Position numbers and translations under genes: made by a program | Notes under the pieces: model-generated | Told to the model about the DNA's origin: nothing | The model's database searches: none | The model's input: only the letters and a program-made list of their open reading frames with translations | DNA from: Perspicuibacillus lycopersici | GTDB lineage: Bacteria > Bacillota > Bacilli > Bacillales > Caldibacillaceae | Assembly: GCF_025660475.1 (NCBI RefSeq) | Contig: NZ_JAOUSF010000001.1 | Coordinates: 558,001-622,000, forward strand | Direction: 5' to 3' | Length of the DNA stretch: 64,000 nt | Shown here: piece after piece, positions 42,903 through 53,185 of the stretch | Numbering within the stretch: position 1 is the first letter of the stretch | Layout: every line of letters starts with the position of its first letter

Positions 42903-44138
42903 GTGTCAATCAATAAAGATTATTTTTATCATTATATACCGGTAACAATCGATGTAGATGATTCATTCCAGGGCAAAATTTTAAAAGAATTTCCTGCTCC
43001 GGTATTACCAAACGGGGAAGAGAACTTTAATATACAGGAAATAGAAAAAGGAACAGTAGTGAAAATCCCATTGCTACTAAATGAATTTACCGTTGAAAAA
43101 ACGAAAACAGATAAACAATATTTAAAAATAAAATTTAGTAATAACTCTGGTGTACCAATTAATGCAAAAATGTGGGATAACCAAGATAGCGTTAATCTTG
43201 TGACACCATTGCTTGAGGAATATTCAATCTTTACCGTTGAAGGTAAAGTAGAGGATTATCGCGGACATAAATCATTAACGATTTACAAATTACAACCACT
43301 GGAAGATTCCGTAAATCCATTTCAGCTTCTGCCATATACAAAGCAGAGTATCGAGGAACTTACGATAGAACTATTCACGTATTTAGATGAGCTAGCTTCT
43401 CCATTTAAGGAAATTGCCTACGCTGCGATGCGAAAATTTTGGAATCAGTTTAGTATTCGCCCTGCTGCCAAAGGATATCATCATAATTATTTAGGTGGTT
43501 TGCTAAAGCATACCGTTGGTTTAATGAGATTTGCCAGATATATATTAAAGCATGAGGAAAATCATTATCAAGCGACACTTAAACTAATTAATGTAGTTGA
43601 AAAAATCCATAAACGTGACATTTGGGATCAGTTAAAAAATGATAGTATAAACTCCCAGCAACTTGTCTGGAAGGAAACTATTGATCATTTATATAATATG
43701 CTATATGGCATGATGCAGCATAAGGATGCTTCGCCAAGTTATGATATTGTAATGACTAGTATTTTATATCATGATCTTGGAAAACTATTAGAATATGATC
43801 ATGCCGGAAAAAAATATGATGAATTTAAATTTTTATATCCTACTTCTGATGACACATCACTTAAACATCGTAAGCAAACTGGAATCATAATGGATGCATT
43901 AGGCGTAATGATAGGACACATCCCTTATGGAGTTCTTCTATTGTCAAAAGTTATTGAGAGTGAATCTATCACTATCACATTAGAGGATATTCACCAAATT
44001 TCTCATTGTATTCTTTGCCACCATGGCTTACCTGAATGGGGAGCCTGCATTCGAAACCCGCAAACAATCGAAGGATTTATCGTTCATATTGCAGACTTCT
44101 TGGATAGTAGATATGAAAATACTGAAAGTATAAAGTAA
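42903..44138 (+). CDS. yhaM: YhaM-type 3'-5' exoribonuclease, enlarged
   Basis: YhaM degrades RNA (and DNA) from the 3' end. The 411-residue protein has an N-terminal OB-fold (about residues 50-130; KFSNNSGVPINAKMWDNQD) and a C-terminal HD domain with LKHTVG (His203), ILYHDLGK (His290-Asp291) and CHHGLPEWGA. B. subtilis YhaM is recalled as 314 residues; here the N-terminus is longer and about 60 extra residues separate His203 from the HD pair. The gene is convergent with yhaN rather than co-directional. Confidence 0.8.
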   Translation: MSINKDYFYHYIPVTIDVDDSFQGKILKEFPAPVLPNGEENFNIQEIEKGTVVKIPLLLNEFTVEKTKTDKQYLKIKFSNNSGVPINAKMWDNQDSVNLVTPLLEEYSIFTVEGKVEDYRGHKSLTIYKLQPLEDSVNPFQLLPYTKQSIEELTIELFTYLDELASPFKEIAYAAMRKFWNQFSIRPAAKGYHHNYLGGLLKHTVGLMRFARYILKHEENHYQATLKLINVVEKIHKRDIWDQLKNDSINSQQLVWKETIDHLYNMLYGMMQHKDASPSYDIVMTSILYHDLGKLLEYDHAGKKYDEFKFLYPTSDDTSLKHRKQTGIIMDALGVMIGHIPYGVLLLSKVIESESITITLEDIHQISHCILCHHGLPEWGACIRNPQTIEGFIVHIADFLDSRYENTESIK

Positions 44139-44148
44139 AAATTAAATT

Positions 44149-44194
44149 AGCCAGAAAGCAATGTTTAACAAAAACTTTGCTTTCTGGCTTTTTT
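44149..44194. terminator. Terminator between yhaM and yhaN
   Basis: AGCCAGAAAGCAA pairs with TTGCTTTCTGGCT around a 15-base loop, followed by T5. Convergent genes use it. Confidence 0.9.
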
Positions 44195-44207
44195 AATATA
44201 TCTAAGC

Positions 44208-47165
44208 TTATTTCAACGAAACAATTGATTTCTCTTCAAAATAATCTCGTAATGATTGGTGGCAAGTAAATAAAATAATTTGTTGGTCTTTCTCTATTTC
44301 TTTTAAAACCTCTAGCATTTGTTGAAGACGGAATTTATCAAAATGAACAAATCCGTCATCAATTAATAAAGGATAGTTTGTTTTCATATTCATCACTACT
44401 GCCAATGCAAAGCGAATACTAATATACAATTGCTCTTGAGTTGCTTGACTTAGTTCATTTGGCTGAAATATAATACCATCCTTGCGTTCAACGAAAAGCT
44501 CATCTCGTAGCGGATCGGTGTATACTCGTCTATATTGTCCATTCGCAATAATTGTAAAATATCGAGATGCTTGCTGTAAAAGCTTTGGTAACTTCTCAAA
44601 CTTATATTTCTTTATACTCTCTTGTAAAATATATTTGGCAGTACTATATTTACTCCACTCTTTCGCCATTTCATTGAACTCATATTTTTCTTGGTAGTAT
44701 GTATGTAAAAGCTCTGTATAGCTTCCTCCGTCCTCCAATAGCTCTATTTCATGCTTAATGGATGCACATTCACTTTCTAGCAAATCAATTTCCTTAGAAA
44801 TTTCCTGTTTTTTCGCTTCTAGTTCTTGAAAGACCGATTCCGTGTAGAAAGGCTGATTTGTTTCCTGCATATTCCATCCAGCACGGATAAGCTCAGTAGT
44901 AATGCTCGAAAGGTGGCGCTGTAGTTCCTCTGCCTGCATTGCTTTTTCTCCTTGCAGATAAAACTGTTCCTTCGTTTCAACATTTGCTTGTTGGAATAAC
45001 TGCGAAATTCGTTCTTTAATTGCTTGTTTTTCTACTTGTAGTTGGTGAATTTGCTCCGTTATAGCTTGTAATATCGCTGTTTTTTCTCTAATATCTTGAT
45101 TTTTTCCTAATTGAATGGAAAGCTGCTGTTTCAAATGAAGCACTTGCTCCTGGTAATTCCCTCCATTTATTGGAAGTACTTTTTGGATGTCTGCAAGCTT
45201 CTTTGTTTTTTCTTTTATGCTTGTTTGAACAGTTGCGAGCTGGCTTAGTGCACTTGTTTTCTTCATCCATAATTCCTTCAATGACTCTAACCATTGAAAT
45301 GCCTCCAATAAATAATTGGTTGCCATTCTTTCGGATAGAGAAAAGCTTTTGCCAATTTGAATCATTTCCGCTTCCAAGCGATTCCAATCCTTTTCCCAAA
45401 CCTCGAATGCCCGTATAATTTCCTCAAATTGCTGTTCTAGCTGTTGTAATTTAATATTTTCCACATCTAACTGATTTTGAATATAGGCATCATGTTCAAG
45501 CTTTTGCTTAGCTATTGCGAGTTCAGCTTGTGTCGATGGAGATTTTCCGAGCTGTTCTGTTATTATTGCTTGTTTTGTCTTTAATTGCATGAACAATTCT
45601 TGTTTTGATTTATTTGCTTTGGATTGGTTAAGGTATAGGAAAAATATTATAGATGGAATACAAAAACCTAGTGCTAATTGCCAGTAGCCTATTGCTGCGA
45701 CAACCATTCCTAATATAAGAAAAACAATCAAACTAGTCCAAGTACCTGTCATTACTTTTTTACTAGAATTTTTCGAGCGCTTATCATTCGTCTGCTCCAA
45801 TGTACTAATCTGTTCAGATATCCAAGCTAGCTCTCTTTTCAACAGCATGCTCTCCTGCTCTGATTGAAGAACTATTTTAAACCTTTGACGTTCATCTGTT
45901 GTTAATTGCTGCGCTTGCAGCTGCTGGATAAAATTCGCTAATTCCTGACGTTTTTGTTGAATCATCCGTTCTCGTTCTTCTAATTCCTTTTTCTTTTGCA
46001 GGAAATGCTCTTTTTTTATAGTTAATTGTCGAATATGATCTTTCATTGCAAAATTTAAATTGTACTGCTCTATCATTTCTAATGGTTCAGTGAATGCTAG
46101 CTTTGAAGTTATTTGGCTACTTTCATTTTGTAACTGCTCGATTTGATTCGATAATGTTACTTCCTGCGCAATTGCCTGCTGATATGATGGAAGGTCGTCG
46201 ATTATTAGTTGAATGCTTTCTTTTTCCTTTAGGAATGCTTCATTTAAATCAAGCGAATGGATTTCATTTGTTAGTAATTCTTCCTTTTGAAGTAATGGTG
46301 GTAGTTTATTTTCGATCGATAATAATTCATTTTCCAACTGTTCATAATGCATAATACCGTCTTTTGGAAAAGCAACATCCCCAATCGCTCGGCGCTGTTC
46401 AAGTAGTTGTTCTTTTTCTTTAATAATTGGGAAGAGACGATTCCATTCCTTTTTCTCTACCATTTCTTTATTTATCTGGTGAATATCCTCTCGCATGTTC
46501 TTTATCTTTGCCAGTTTTTCTACGAGCGTTGTCTTCAAAGAATCATACGCACTTATTTTTGTTTTTGCTTCATTTAGCTTTGCTTCTGTTTGTTTTAGCT
46601 TCGCCAATTGTACATTCAAATCTGGCCTTGAGCCACTCGGTTTAAATCGTTTTTCCATTTCCTTCTCTAGCTGATTTTCTGCTTCCATTAATTTTTCAGA
46701 CCCAATGGCACTCGCAGAATATAAAAATCGACTTAAGTCTTCCCCTTTTAATTTATGGACATTTTGTAGCCCATGAATGTTGAAAGAATAAATTGCTTGA
46801 TACGTCGCCTTATCTAAAGTTCCGATAATTTTCTGTAGCAATTCCTCTCCACCACGGGTTCCATCTGCTAGTAAGACCGATACATCTCCAGTAGCCTTCC
46901 CTTTTACTCGTTCAACTTGAACAATTCCATAAGCTTCTGTTTCCAACACAACCTGGCCACCATACTTCGAATGCCCTTTTGGTTCATAACGTAGCTCATT
47001 TTGTTGCTTTAGTGGAAAACCGAATAAAACACTTTGAATAAAAGACATAATCGTCGATTTTCCAGCTTCATTTTCACCATAAATCACTTGTAGATCTTGG
47101 ATATTGGCTAAATGGTATTGTTCAAATTTCCCATAGCCATAAATATAAATTTCTTTAATCCGCAT
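44208..47165 (-). CDS. yhaN: SbcC-like AAA ATPase YhaN
   Basis: The 985-residue protein has an N-terminal Walker A GENEAGKS (residues 30-37), long coiled-coil arms and a C-terminal ATPase half with SQATQEQLYISIRFALAVVM and LLIDDGFVHFD. Unlike SbcC/Rad50 it has no zinc hook; instead two hydrophobic segments (about residues 475-520, SLIVFLILGMVVAAIGYW and onward) interrupt the arms. This matches YhaN. It partners YhaO, whose gene is 15 bases upstream. Confidence 0.92.
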   Translation of the reverse strand: MRIKEIYIYGYGKFEQYHLANIQDLQVIYGENEAGKSTIMSFIQSVLFGFPLKQQNELRYEPKGHSKYGGQVVLETEAYGIVQVERVKGKATGDVSVLLADGTRGGEELLQKIIGTLDKATYQAIYSFNIHGLQNVHKLKGEDLSRFLYSASAIGSEKLMEAENQLEKEMEKRFKPSGSRPDLNVQLAKLKQTEAKLNEAKTKISAYDSLKTTLVEKLAKIKNMREDIHQINKEMVEKKEWNRLFPIIKEKEQLLEQRRAIGDVAFPKDGIMHYEQLENELLSIENKLPPLLQKEELLTNEIHSLDLNEAFLKEKESIQLIIDDLPSYQQAIAQEVTLSNQIEQLQNESSQITSKLAFTEPLEMIEQYNLNFAMKDHIRQLTIKKEHFLQKKKELEERERMIQQKRQELANFIQQLQAQQLTTDERQRFKIVLQSEQESMLLKRELAWISEQISTLEQTNDKRSKNSSKKVMTGTWTSLIVFLILGMVVAAIGYWQLALGFCIPSIIFFLYLNQSKANKSKQELFMQLKTKQAIITEQLGKSPSTQAELAIAKQKLEHDAYIQNQLDVENIKLQQLEQQFEEIIRAFEVWEKDWNRLEAEMIQIGKSFSLSERMATNYLLEAFQWLESLKELWMKKTSALSQLATVQTSIKEKTKKLADIQKVLPINGGNYQEQVLHLKQQLSIQLGKNQDIREKTAILQAITEQIHQLQVEKQAIKERISQLFQQANVETKEQFYLQGEKAMQAEELQRHLSSITTELIRAGWNMQETNQPFYTESVFQELEAKKQEISKEIDLLESECASIKHEIELLEDGGSYTELLHTYYQEKYEFNEMAKEWSKYSTAKYILQESIKKYKFEKLPKLLQQASRYFTIIANGQYRRVYTDPLRDELFVERKDGIIFQPNELSQATQEQLYISIRFALAVVMNMKTNYPLLIDDGFVHFDKFRLQQMLEVLKEIEKDQQIILFTCHQSLRDYFEEKSIVSLK

Positions 47166-47180
47166 TTGCTTCCCTCCTCT

Positions 47181-48392
47181 CTATCCTTTTAGTAACTGTT
47201 GAATAATCGCCCGTGCACTTCGTTTAATATTCCATTCGTCTTCAAGCGTTAAATCTTGAATATATTTTTTCGTTTTTGGATTGCTATAAAGAGGTGCTAA
47301 TGGGACACCAATATCTGTTAGATTCTCGATTATTGCTTCAATCTCTGTAAAAAAGGAATCCTCGATACGCACTTGATCACCCATAGCTGCTTCTTTTATC
47401 GTTAATTCGTAAATCCATACAAATGAACCTTCTTGATTTTCTCCTTCCTGTAAAAGGGAGAGAAACTCTTCCGAATAGAGCCAATCTCTTACATTCGGGG
47501 CAATTAATTGTTCATCTATTGTTATTGCAAGCAATACTTTTTTATTTGGAGCACTTATTTCATTTTTTACTTGCATACATGCCTGATATAATTCATCAAA
47601 GCTATTAATTTGCTTATTAGGAAGGGCACATGTTTCCCATACAACAGATGCAGCAGGAATAAATTTTGCCACACAATTTGTCCCATTTAATGAAATGGAA
47701 TAAAAACCCTTTTCACCATTTTCTTTTTTATGACGACCTTGAATATTTCCGGGATAAATAATCATTGGATTTTCATAAAGTATTGCTCGTTTATGAATAT
47801 GTCCCAGTGCCCAATAATCAAAATTCTTTTCTAACAGCTCACTTATTTTAAATGGAGCATAGCTATAATGATTTGGATTTTGACTATCATGTCCATGAAG
47901 TATCCCAATATGATAATCTGCACCATCGACCTTTTGATAGTGCTCAATCATTCGTTCACTCACATGCTTTTGCTTGTAGCTGAATCCATATAGATGTACT
48001 GATTCCCCACGTTTCGTTTGTAGGGCCTTCATTTCCACGTTTTCTCCGAACGTAACAACCGATTTTGGCATTTGTAGCTCTGTCCAACTACCATTTAAAT
48101 GGTCATGGTTTCCGTGTACGATAAATACAGGAATTCCTTCTTTCTCCAGCCGCTCCATTTCATTTCGAAATAAAATTTGCGCACGGATGCTCCGATCCTC
48201 TCCATCATATAGATCTCCCGCGATGATTATAAAATCGACTTGCCTTTCTATAGCAAAATCTACAATGTTTCGAAATGCTTGAAAGGTAGATTGTTGTATT
48301 TGTTGAAATATATTGTTCGGAATCGATTTTAAACCAACAAACGGACTGTCCAAATGTAAATCCGCACAATGAATAAATGAAATTCCTTTCAT
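47181..48392 (-). CDS. yhaO: SbcD-like metallophosphoesterase YhaO
   Basis: The 403-residue protein has Mre11-type metal motifs: FIHCADLHLDSPF (residues 5-17), IIAGDLYDGEDRS, VHGNHDHLNG and GILHGHDSQNP with ALGHIH. It is the nuclease partner of YhaN. The two genes form a tight pair. Role in DNA repair is by family inference. Confidence 0.92.
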   Translation of the reverse strand: MKGISFIHCADLHLDSPFVGLKSIPNNIFQQIQQSTFQAFRNIVDFAIERQVDFIIIAGDLYDGEDRSIRAQILFRNEMERLEKEGIPVFIVHGNHDHLNGSWTELQMPKSVVTFGENVEMKALQTKRGESVHLYGFSYKQKHVSERMIEHYQKVDGADYHIGILHGHDSQNPNHYSYAPFKISELLEKNFDYWALGHIHKRAILYENPMIIYPGNIQGRHKKENGEKGFYSISLNGTNCVAKFIPAASVVWETCALPNKQINSFDELYQACMQVKNEISAPNKKVLLAITIDEQLIAPNVRDWLYSEEFLSLLQEGENQEGSFVWIYELTIKEAAMGDQVRIEDSFFTEIEAIIENLTDIGVPLAPLYSNPKTKKYIQDLTLEDEWNIKRSARAIIQQLLKG

Positions 48393-48504
48393 AATAACAA
48401 TCCTCTCTAAACGTGACTGGTAAGTATTTCTATTTTACCATCTGAAAAATACGAATGCACGTTCTTTTAATTGTTCTTACTAATTTTTTCAAGCGTTAAT
48501 TCAT

Positions 48505-48541
48505 TACAAAAAAAATAGACACAACCGATGTGTGTCTATTT
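48505..48541 (-). terminator. Terminator after yhaP
   Basis: AAATAGACACA/TGTGTCTATTT with a 7-base loop, followed on the minus strand by T8 (complement of the A-run). It ends the yhaQ-yhaP operon. Confidence 0.85.
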
Positions 48542-48550
48542 AAGCAATCA

Positions 48551-49807
48551 TTATTTATTTTTCGTTAGCTGTAATGCTTTTTTAATATCTTTTAATGCAC
48601 TAGAATTACCATACATTAATACGCCACCTTTATACACTCTCGCACCAAAAATCGCAAGAACGATAATGGTAAGAATTAACACGGCAATGCCAAGAACCGG
48701 TTCCCAAATTGGTAATTCAAGCAAACCGACACGCATAAACATAATCATCGGTGTAAAGACCGGTATATAGGACGAAATGGTGACATAGGTTGCATCAGGA
48801 GTACCTAATCCTGTCATTGCAAGCATGAATCCAATAACAATTAACCAAATCATCGGTTGAATCACTTGGTTTACATCTTCGATACGACTTACTAGAGAAC
48901 CAAGGAATGCAGCCATTGTTGCATAAAGTAGAAATCCTAGCAAGAAAAATACAACTGCATAAACAATAGTAGAAATGGATGTATTGCCAAAGCCAAAGAA
49001 GGAGAAAAATCCACCGGTCATTTCGTCCATATTTTGACGTAGCGCAATATATCCTCCGCCTAACCAGATGACTAACTGTGTTAAACCGACAAGTGCAACA
49101 CCAAATATTTTCGCAAACATTTGTGCTACAGGATGAACACTTGAAATTAATATTTCCATTACACGGGAGGATTTTTCTGTAGCTACCTCTGTCGCAATCA
49201 TCGTTGCATACATGATAACAGAGAAATAGATTACAAATAATAAAACATAAACCAATCCACGTGCTTGATTTAATTCTTCCTCTGATTTAACATTATCGCC
49301 AATCGCCACTTGCTCAAATTCCACCGGGTCATTAAGGAGTGTTAGTTGATCTGGCGTTAACTGTAGCTGATTAGCTGCAAGCGACATTTTTAATTGCTGC
49401 AGAGCCATCTCAATATTTTGTGAAAGAGAAGAATTACTTAATGTTTCCGAATAGTAGGTAGCCTTCGGTAAGTTATTCCCATCATATTGTAGTAGCACAT
49501 ATGCATCTAATTCTCCTTCGAGCACATCTTTTTTCAACTCGTCCTCGGACACGGTACTACTTATAATCTCAATATCTTCATTAATCGCGCCGATTGTTAC
49601 TTTAAATGTATCAGATAATTCATTCGTTTCATCTAGTACTGCAACGGTTTCCTTTACATCTTCATCACTTTGGAAAAAATCAATGATATTCGTAATATTT
49701 GCCATAACTAAAATTAGTGCTAGCGTAATTAAAGTCGAGATAATAAATTGTTTCGTTTTTATTTTACTTAAATACGTATGGGAAAGAACCACCCAAAAAT
49801 TATTCAT
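48551..49807 (-). CDS. yhaP: ABC-2 type transporter permease YhaP (NatB-like)
   Basis: The 418-residue protein has one N-terminal span, a long extracellular domain (about residues 45-195), then five spans starting at LVYVLLFVIYFSVIMYATMI. The EKSSRVMEILISSVHPVAQM segment is the ABC-2/NatB signature. NatB proteins export Na+ or other small compounds. ATG 49807 is chosen because AAGTAGGTG precedes it; a GTG at 49816 overlaps that site. Overlaps yhaQ by eight bases. Confidence 0.9.
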   Translation of the reverse strand: MNNFWVVLSHTYLSKIKTKQFIISTLITLALILVMANITNIIDFFQSDEDVKETVAVLDETNELSDTFKVTIGAINEDIEIISSTVSEDELKKDVLEGELDAYVLLQYDGNNLPKATYYSETLSNSSLSQNIEMALQQLKMSLAANQLQLTPDQLTLLNDPVEFEQVAIGDNVKSEEELNQARGLVYVLLFVIYFSVIMYATMIATEVATEKSSRVMEILISSVHPVAQMFAKIFGVALVGLTQLVIWLGGGYIALRQNMDEMTGGFFSFFGFGNTSISTIVYAVVFFLLGFLLYATMAAFLGSLVSRIEDVNQVIQPMIWLIVIGFMLAMTGLGTPDATYVTISSYIPVFTPMIMFMRVGLLELPIWEPVLGIAVLILTIIVLAIFGARVYKGGVLMYGNSSALKDIKKALQLTKNK

Positions 49808-50699
49808 ACTCTGCACCTACTTTCTCAATGAATATATCATTTAAAGAAGGTTCATCGAGCACAAATTTCCGGATAAATCCTTTTCCTGCTATCTTATTTA
49901 AGATGCTCTCCGCAACATGCTCACCTTCTATTTGCAATGTGACCCCTTCGCTCGTTGTTTTCGTTTTTGTAACACCTGGAAATTCTTTTAAGAAGGTGAG
50001 GTCAAAATCGGCATTGACGATTAAGTTCTTTTTACCGAAGGAACGTTTAATTTCCCTTAACGAGCCATGCACAACTGGGCTTCCATGATGCATGATGCAT
50101 AAATGTTCACATAACTCCTCAACATGTTCCATCCGGTGACTGGAAAATACTATAGAAGTTCCTGCAGCTTTTAGCTCCTTAACAGCATCCTTTAGCATTT
50201 CAACATTCAACGGATCAAGACCACTAAATGGTTCATCTAAAATAAGTAATTTCGGCTTATGTATAACAGCCGCTATAAATTGAATCTTTTGTTGGTTTCC
50301 TTTAGACAATTCTTCTACACGTTTTTCTTTATACTCCGGTACTTTAAATCGGTCCAACCAATAATTTAGCTCTATTAATGCATCTACCTTATTCATCTTT
50401 CTTAGTCTTGCCAAATATACAATTTGCTCACTAACCTTTAGCTTTGGATACAACCCTCTTTCCTCGGGTAAATATCCGATATAAGGACTAGTGGAATAAT
50501 CAATTTTCTCATCATTCCATGTAATTTTACCTTCTGTTGCCTCTAACAAGCCTAAAATCATTCGAAAGGTTGTCGTCTTGCCGGCACCGTTCGCACCAAG
50601 AAAGCCGAACATCTCGTTTTCAGGTATGGAAAGGGATAAGTCATTTACGGCAGTAAAATTACCAAATCGCTTAGTAACATGTTCAATTTTTAAAACCAT
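49800..50699 (-). CDS. yhaQ: ABC transporter ATP-binding protein YhaQ
   Basis: The 299-residue ATPase has Walker A GANGAGKTT (about residues 36-44), signature ELSKGNQQKIQFIAAV and Walker B LLILDEPFSGLDP, followed by a C-terminal DUF4162-type domain. It energises YhaP. The gene begins the operon. Confidence 0.94.
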   Translation of the reverse strand: MVLKIEHVTKRFGNFTAVNDLSLSIPENEMFGFLGANGAGKTTTFRMILGLLEATEGKITWNDEKIDYSTSPYIGYLPEERGLYPKLKVSEQIVYLARLRKMNKVDALIELNYWLDRFKVPEYKEKRVEELSKGNQQKIQFIAAVIHKPKLLILDEPFSGLDPLNVEMLKDAVKELKAAGTSIVFSSHRMEHVEELCEHLCIMHHGSPVVHGSLREIKRSFGKKNLIVNADFDLTFLKEFPGVTKTKTTSEGVTLQIEGEHVAESILNKIAGKGFIRKFVLDEPSLNDIFIEKVGAEYE

Positions 50700-50917
50700 T
50701 ACATTTCTCCCCTACATGCTTAATTTTTTTGTTGCATTTTCATAAAACTTTTCTAGCCAAATAGTAATACGATGAATTGTCTAAAATGGTTTCATTTATT
50801 TTCATAACTTTCCCTTTTATTTAACAGGAATATCGCTATAGCTAGCGAAACTATTATATATAGATGAAATAACAAATTGTCTATATTTCTTTACCACTCA
50901 CGTTAGGAGGAATATAA

Positions 50918-51103
50918 ATGCAAATTTATAAACTTACCGTATTTGAAGCAAATGGAGAAAAAATATTGGATGAATCCATAGAAGCAGAAACTGATGCACA
51001 AGCAAAACATTTAGCTGAAAAAATTTTGAATGAAAAAAATGGGCTAACAAAAACACATCGGTTAGTATCACCGGAAGGAAGACTTATATTATTTCATGTG
51101 TAA
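50918..51103 (+). CDS. yhzD: YhzD family protein
   Basis: The 61-residue protein has YKLTVFEANGEKILDES and THRLVSPEGRLILFH, which match B. subtilis YhzD as remembered. Soluble alpha/beta, function unknown. GTTAGGAGGAA precedes the ATG. Divergent from yhaQ and ended by a terminator. Confidence 0.85.
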   Translation: MQIYKLTVFEANGEKILDESIEAETDAQAKHLAEKILNEKNGLTKTHRLVSPEGRLILFHV

Positions 51104-51120
51104 CAAAGGCAAAATAAATA

Positions 51121-51153
51121 GGAAGAGGTGATCTTTCCATCGCCTCTTCCTTT
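51121..51153. terminator. Terminator between yhzD and ndh
   Basis: GGAAGAGGTGAT pairs with ATCGCCTCTTCC (one G-U pair), loop of six bases, then TTT. Shared by convergent genes. Confidence 0.8.
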
Positions 51154-51169
51154 ATCATTTGATTATTCC

Positions 51170-52348
51170 TTAATATGCAAGACTGAATAAGCCTTTAATA
51201 TGAGAAATGTAGCGGATATTACTTGCTTCTTTAAGTAAGGAAGCAGGCATTCCTTTTAATTTCGTTTCATTTCCACCAACAGTTGCAACTGCATCTTTTC
51301 TACCAAGACTTGCAAGTGTTCCAGAATTTACGGGATTAAATGCTTCAAATACTTTGTCCTCTAGGAATGCAAATAAATTATAACCGATGCATTCACCCAT
51401 TTGCCAAGCATTTTGTGCTGTTGGAGCATATGGACGACCATCTGGTCCAAAGGCAACCGCACTATCACCAGCAACAAATACATTTGGATGGGAAGTGGAT
51501 TGTAAAAATTCATTAACAGTAGCACGGCCACGATTTACTTCTAAACCAGATTGACCTACTAACGGATTTCCTTGAACTCCACCAGTCCACACAAATGTAT
51601 TTGTAATAACTTGTTGACCATCTTTTAAGGAAACAACATTTCCTTCTACATTTGTTACAGGTAGACCTGTTAAGAACGTTACACCACGTTTTTCAAGGCT
51701 TTCTGTCGCGCGTTGAATTAACTCATCCGGTAAGACAGGTAAAATTTTCGGACCTGCTTCTACAAGTTGCAATTTAATTTCATCGCGAGAGACACCATAT
51801 TTTTTCACTAATCCTGGTAATAAATCAGCAATTTCTCCCACTAATTCAACACCAGTTAATCCGCCACCACCGATTAAAATGTTTGCGTCTTCAGGCTTTT
51901 TCGATTGTGCATATGCAGCAATACGTTCTTCAATATGCTGATGGATAGCGAGAGCATCCTCTACTGACTTCAGTACCATACTGTTTTCTTCAAGACCAGG
52001 AATTCCAAAATAAGCTGTGGTGCTTCCAAGTCCAACGACAAGGGCATCATAGGATAATGTATCACCATTTGAAAGCTTTATTACTTTATTATCCACATTA
52101 AAGGATTCCACTGCAGATACGACTAGATTAATATCTTTACCTTTTAATAGTTTTGCAAGCGGTAATGCCACTCGATTTTCTGCAACATTTCCTGCTGCTA
52201 AACGGTGAAGCTCTGTAATAATTTGATGTGTTGGATATTTATTGACAACCGTAATTTCGGCTTGTCCTTTATTTAAATATTTTCGAGCAGTTAAAGCGGA
52301 AAGTAAACCGCCATAACCTGCACCTAGTACAACGATATGTTTTGACAT
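51170..52348 (-). CDS. ndh: Type II NADH dehydrogenase
   Basis: Ndh oxidises NADH and reduces menaquinone without pumping protons. The 392-residue flavoprotein has the FAD-binding GAGYGGLLSA (residues 8-17), the NADH-binding LIGGGGLTGVELVGE and the C-terminal VFVAGDSAVAFGPDGRPY and TAQNAWQMG motifs. It closely follows B. subtilis Ndh (YjlD) as remembered. It is second in a yjlC-ndh operon. I looked for a Rex operator upstream of yjlC and did not find one. Confidence 0.96.
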   Translation of the reverse strand: MSKHIVVLGAGYGGLLSALTARKYLNKGQAEITVVNKYPTHQIITELHRLAAGNVAENRVALPLAKLLKGKDINLVVSAVESFNVDNKVIKLSNGDTLSYDALVVGLGSTTAYFGIPGLEENSMVLKSVEDALAIHQHIEERIAAYAQSKKPEDANILIGGGGLTGVELVGEIADLLPGLVKKYGVSRDEIKLQLVEAGPKILPVLPDELIQRATESLEKRGVTFLTGLPVTNVEGNVVSLKDGQQVITNTFVWTGGVQGNPLVGQSGLEVNRGRATVNEFLQSTSHPNVFVAGDSAVAFGPDGRPYAPTAQNAWQMGECIGYNLFAFLEDKVFEAFNPVNSGTLASLGRKDAVATVGGNETKLKGMPASLLKEASNIRYISHIKGLFSLAY

Positions 52349-52379
52349 GATTTATCCTCCATTTTCGTATTATTTGCGA

Positions 52380-52811
52380 TTATTTATTTCCACGTTCAGC
52401 AACAACTTGCAAATAAGCATTTACGAATCGGAATAGCTTTTGTGCTTGTGGGTCTTTTAACATTTTTAATAAACCAAAGATTCCTACTGCTTCATTACTT
52501 TCATCTGCTCTATCTTTTGCTTCAATAATAGTTGCCGCAATATTTTTCACAGAATCTGTAACAGGAACCGCAATTTCTTTTACCGCACCAATCGTATCAT
52601 TTTTTAACACGTCATCCGTTACCAATGATTGAACAACATCATATGATTTCGTTAACATATTCACTAGCTCTGTCAATTTTGGAAGCTGTGTAACTAAAGC
52701 AGTAATCGACTCTTGTACTTCCGGTTGTAATAGTTGATCAAGTAAATCACGCTCATTTTTGGAGGCAGTATCAACTGTATTTACATTTTCTTCTTCTAAA
52801 ACGTTTGTCAT
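52380..52811 (-). CDS. yjlC: DUF1641 protein YjlC
   Basis: The 143-residue helical protein has a DUF1641 core (about residues 25-120) with LPKLTELVNMLTKSYDVVQSL and GLLKMLKDPQAQKLFRFVNA. It accompanies ndh and related redox genes; function unknown. AAGGGAGAAAAAG precedes the ATG. 31 bases upstream of ndh. Confidence 0.88.
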   Translation of the reverse strand: MTNVLEEENVNTVDTASKNERDLLDQLLQPEVQESITALVTQLPKLTELVNMLTKSYDVVQSLVTDDVLKNDTIGAVKEIAVPVTDSVKNIAATIIEAKDRADESNEAVGIFGLLKMLKDPQAQKLFRFVNAYLQVVAERGNK

Positions 52812-53185
52812 GTCTTTTTCTCCCTTCGCTTTTGTTTATAGCAAATTAATAGGTAAAATAGTGGTAACCCTTATTGGTTTTAATTTCTCTTAACAGTAGG
52901 AAAATATACCGATTGGAAAACCCTTTCAAAAAAGAGTCGGCAAAAATAGAAATAAATCACTTTGTTCTAAAAATCACAAAGCAGGGGACAGTTTTCCTAG
53001 TAGAGAAACCTATTCTACTAATCTTACGTTTATGTATTCTAAAGATTATTTCAACAATAACTATTGTATCATTTTTTACATGAAAATCAATAATTGTAAA
53101 AAAGTATTTAAAAATTACTGGAAATTGGTAATTGACAAATAGAAAAACAGGCAAACCAGTTCTCGATTTGCCCTGTTTTGTTTTT
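52812..53185. other. Intergenic region between yjlC and yhaX
   Basis: A 374-base AT-rich region. It holds the yjlC promoter and the yhaX terminator (53143-53183). CTTTGT and ACAAAG form a dyad at 52962-52982, not a Rex site. No supported open frame. Confidence 0.45.
53143..53183 (-). terminator. Terminator after yhaX
   Basis: AAAACAGGCAAA pairs with TTTGCCCTGTTTT (one bulged C) around an 11-base loop, flanked by A and T runs, so bidirectional in principle. Confidence 0.8.

Noticed and set aside
52812..53185. Rex operator upstream of yjlC-ndh
   Set aside because: Only a CTTTGT/ACAAAG dyad was found, which does not fit the Rex consensus.
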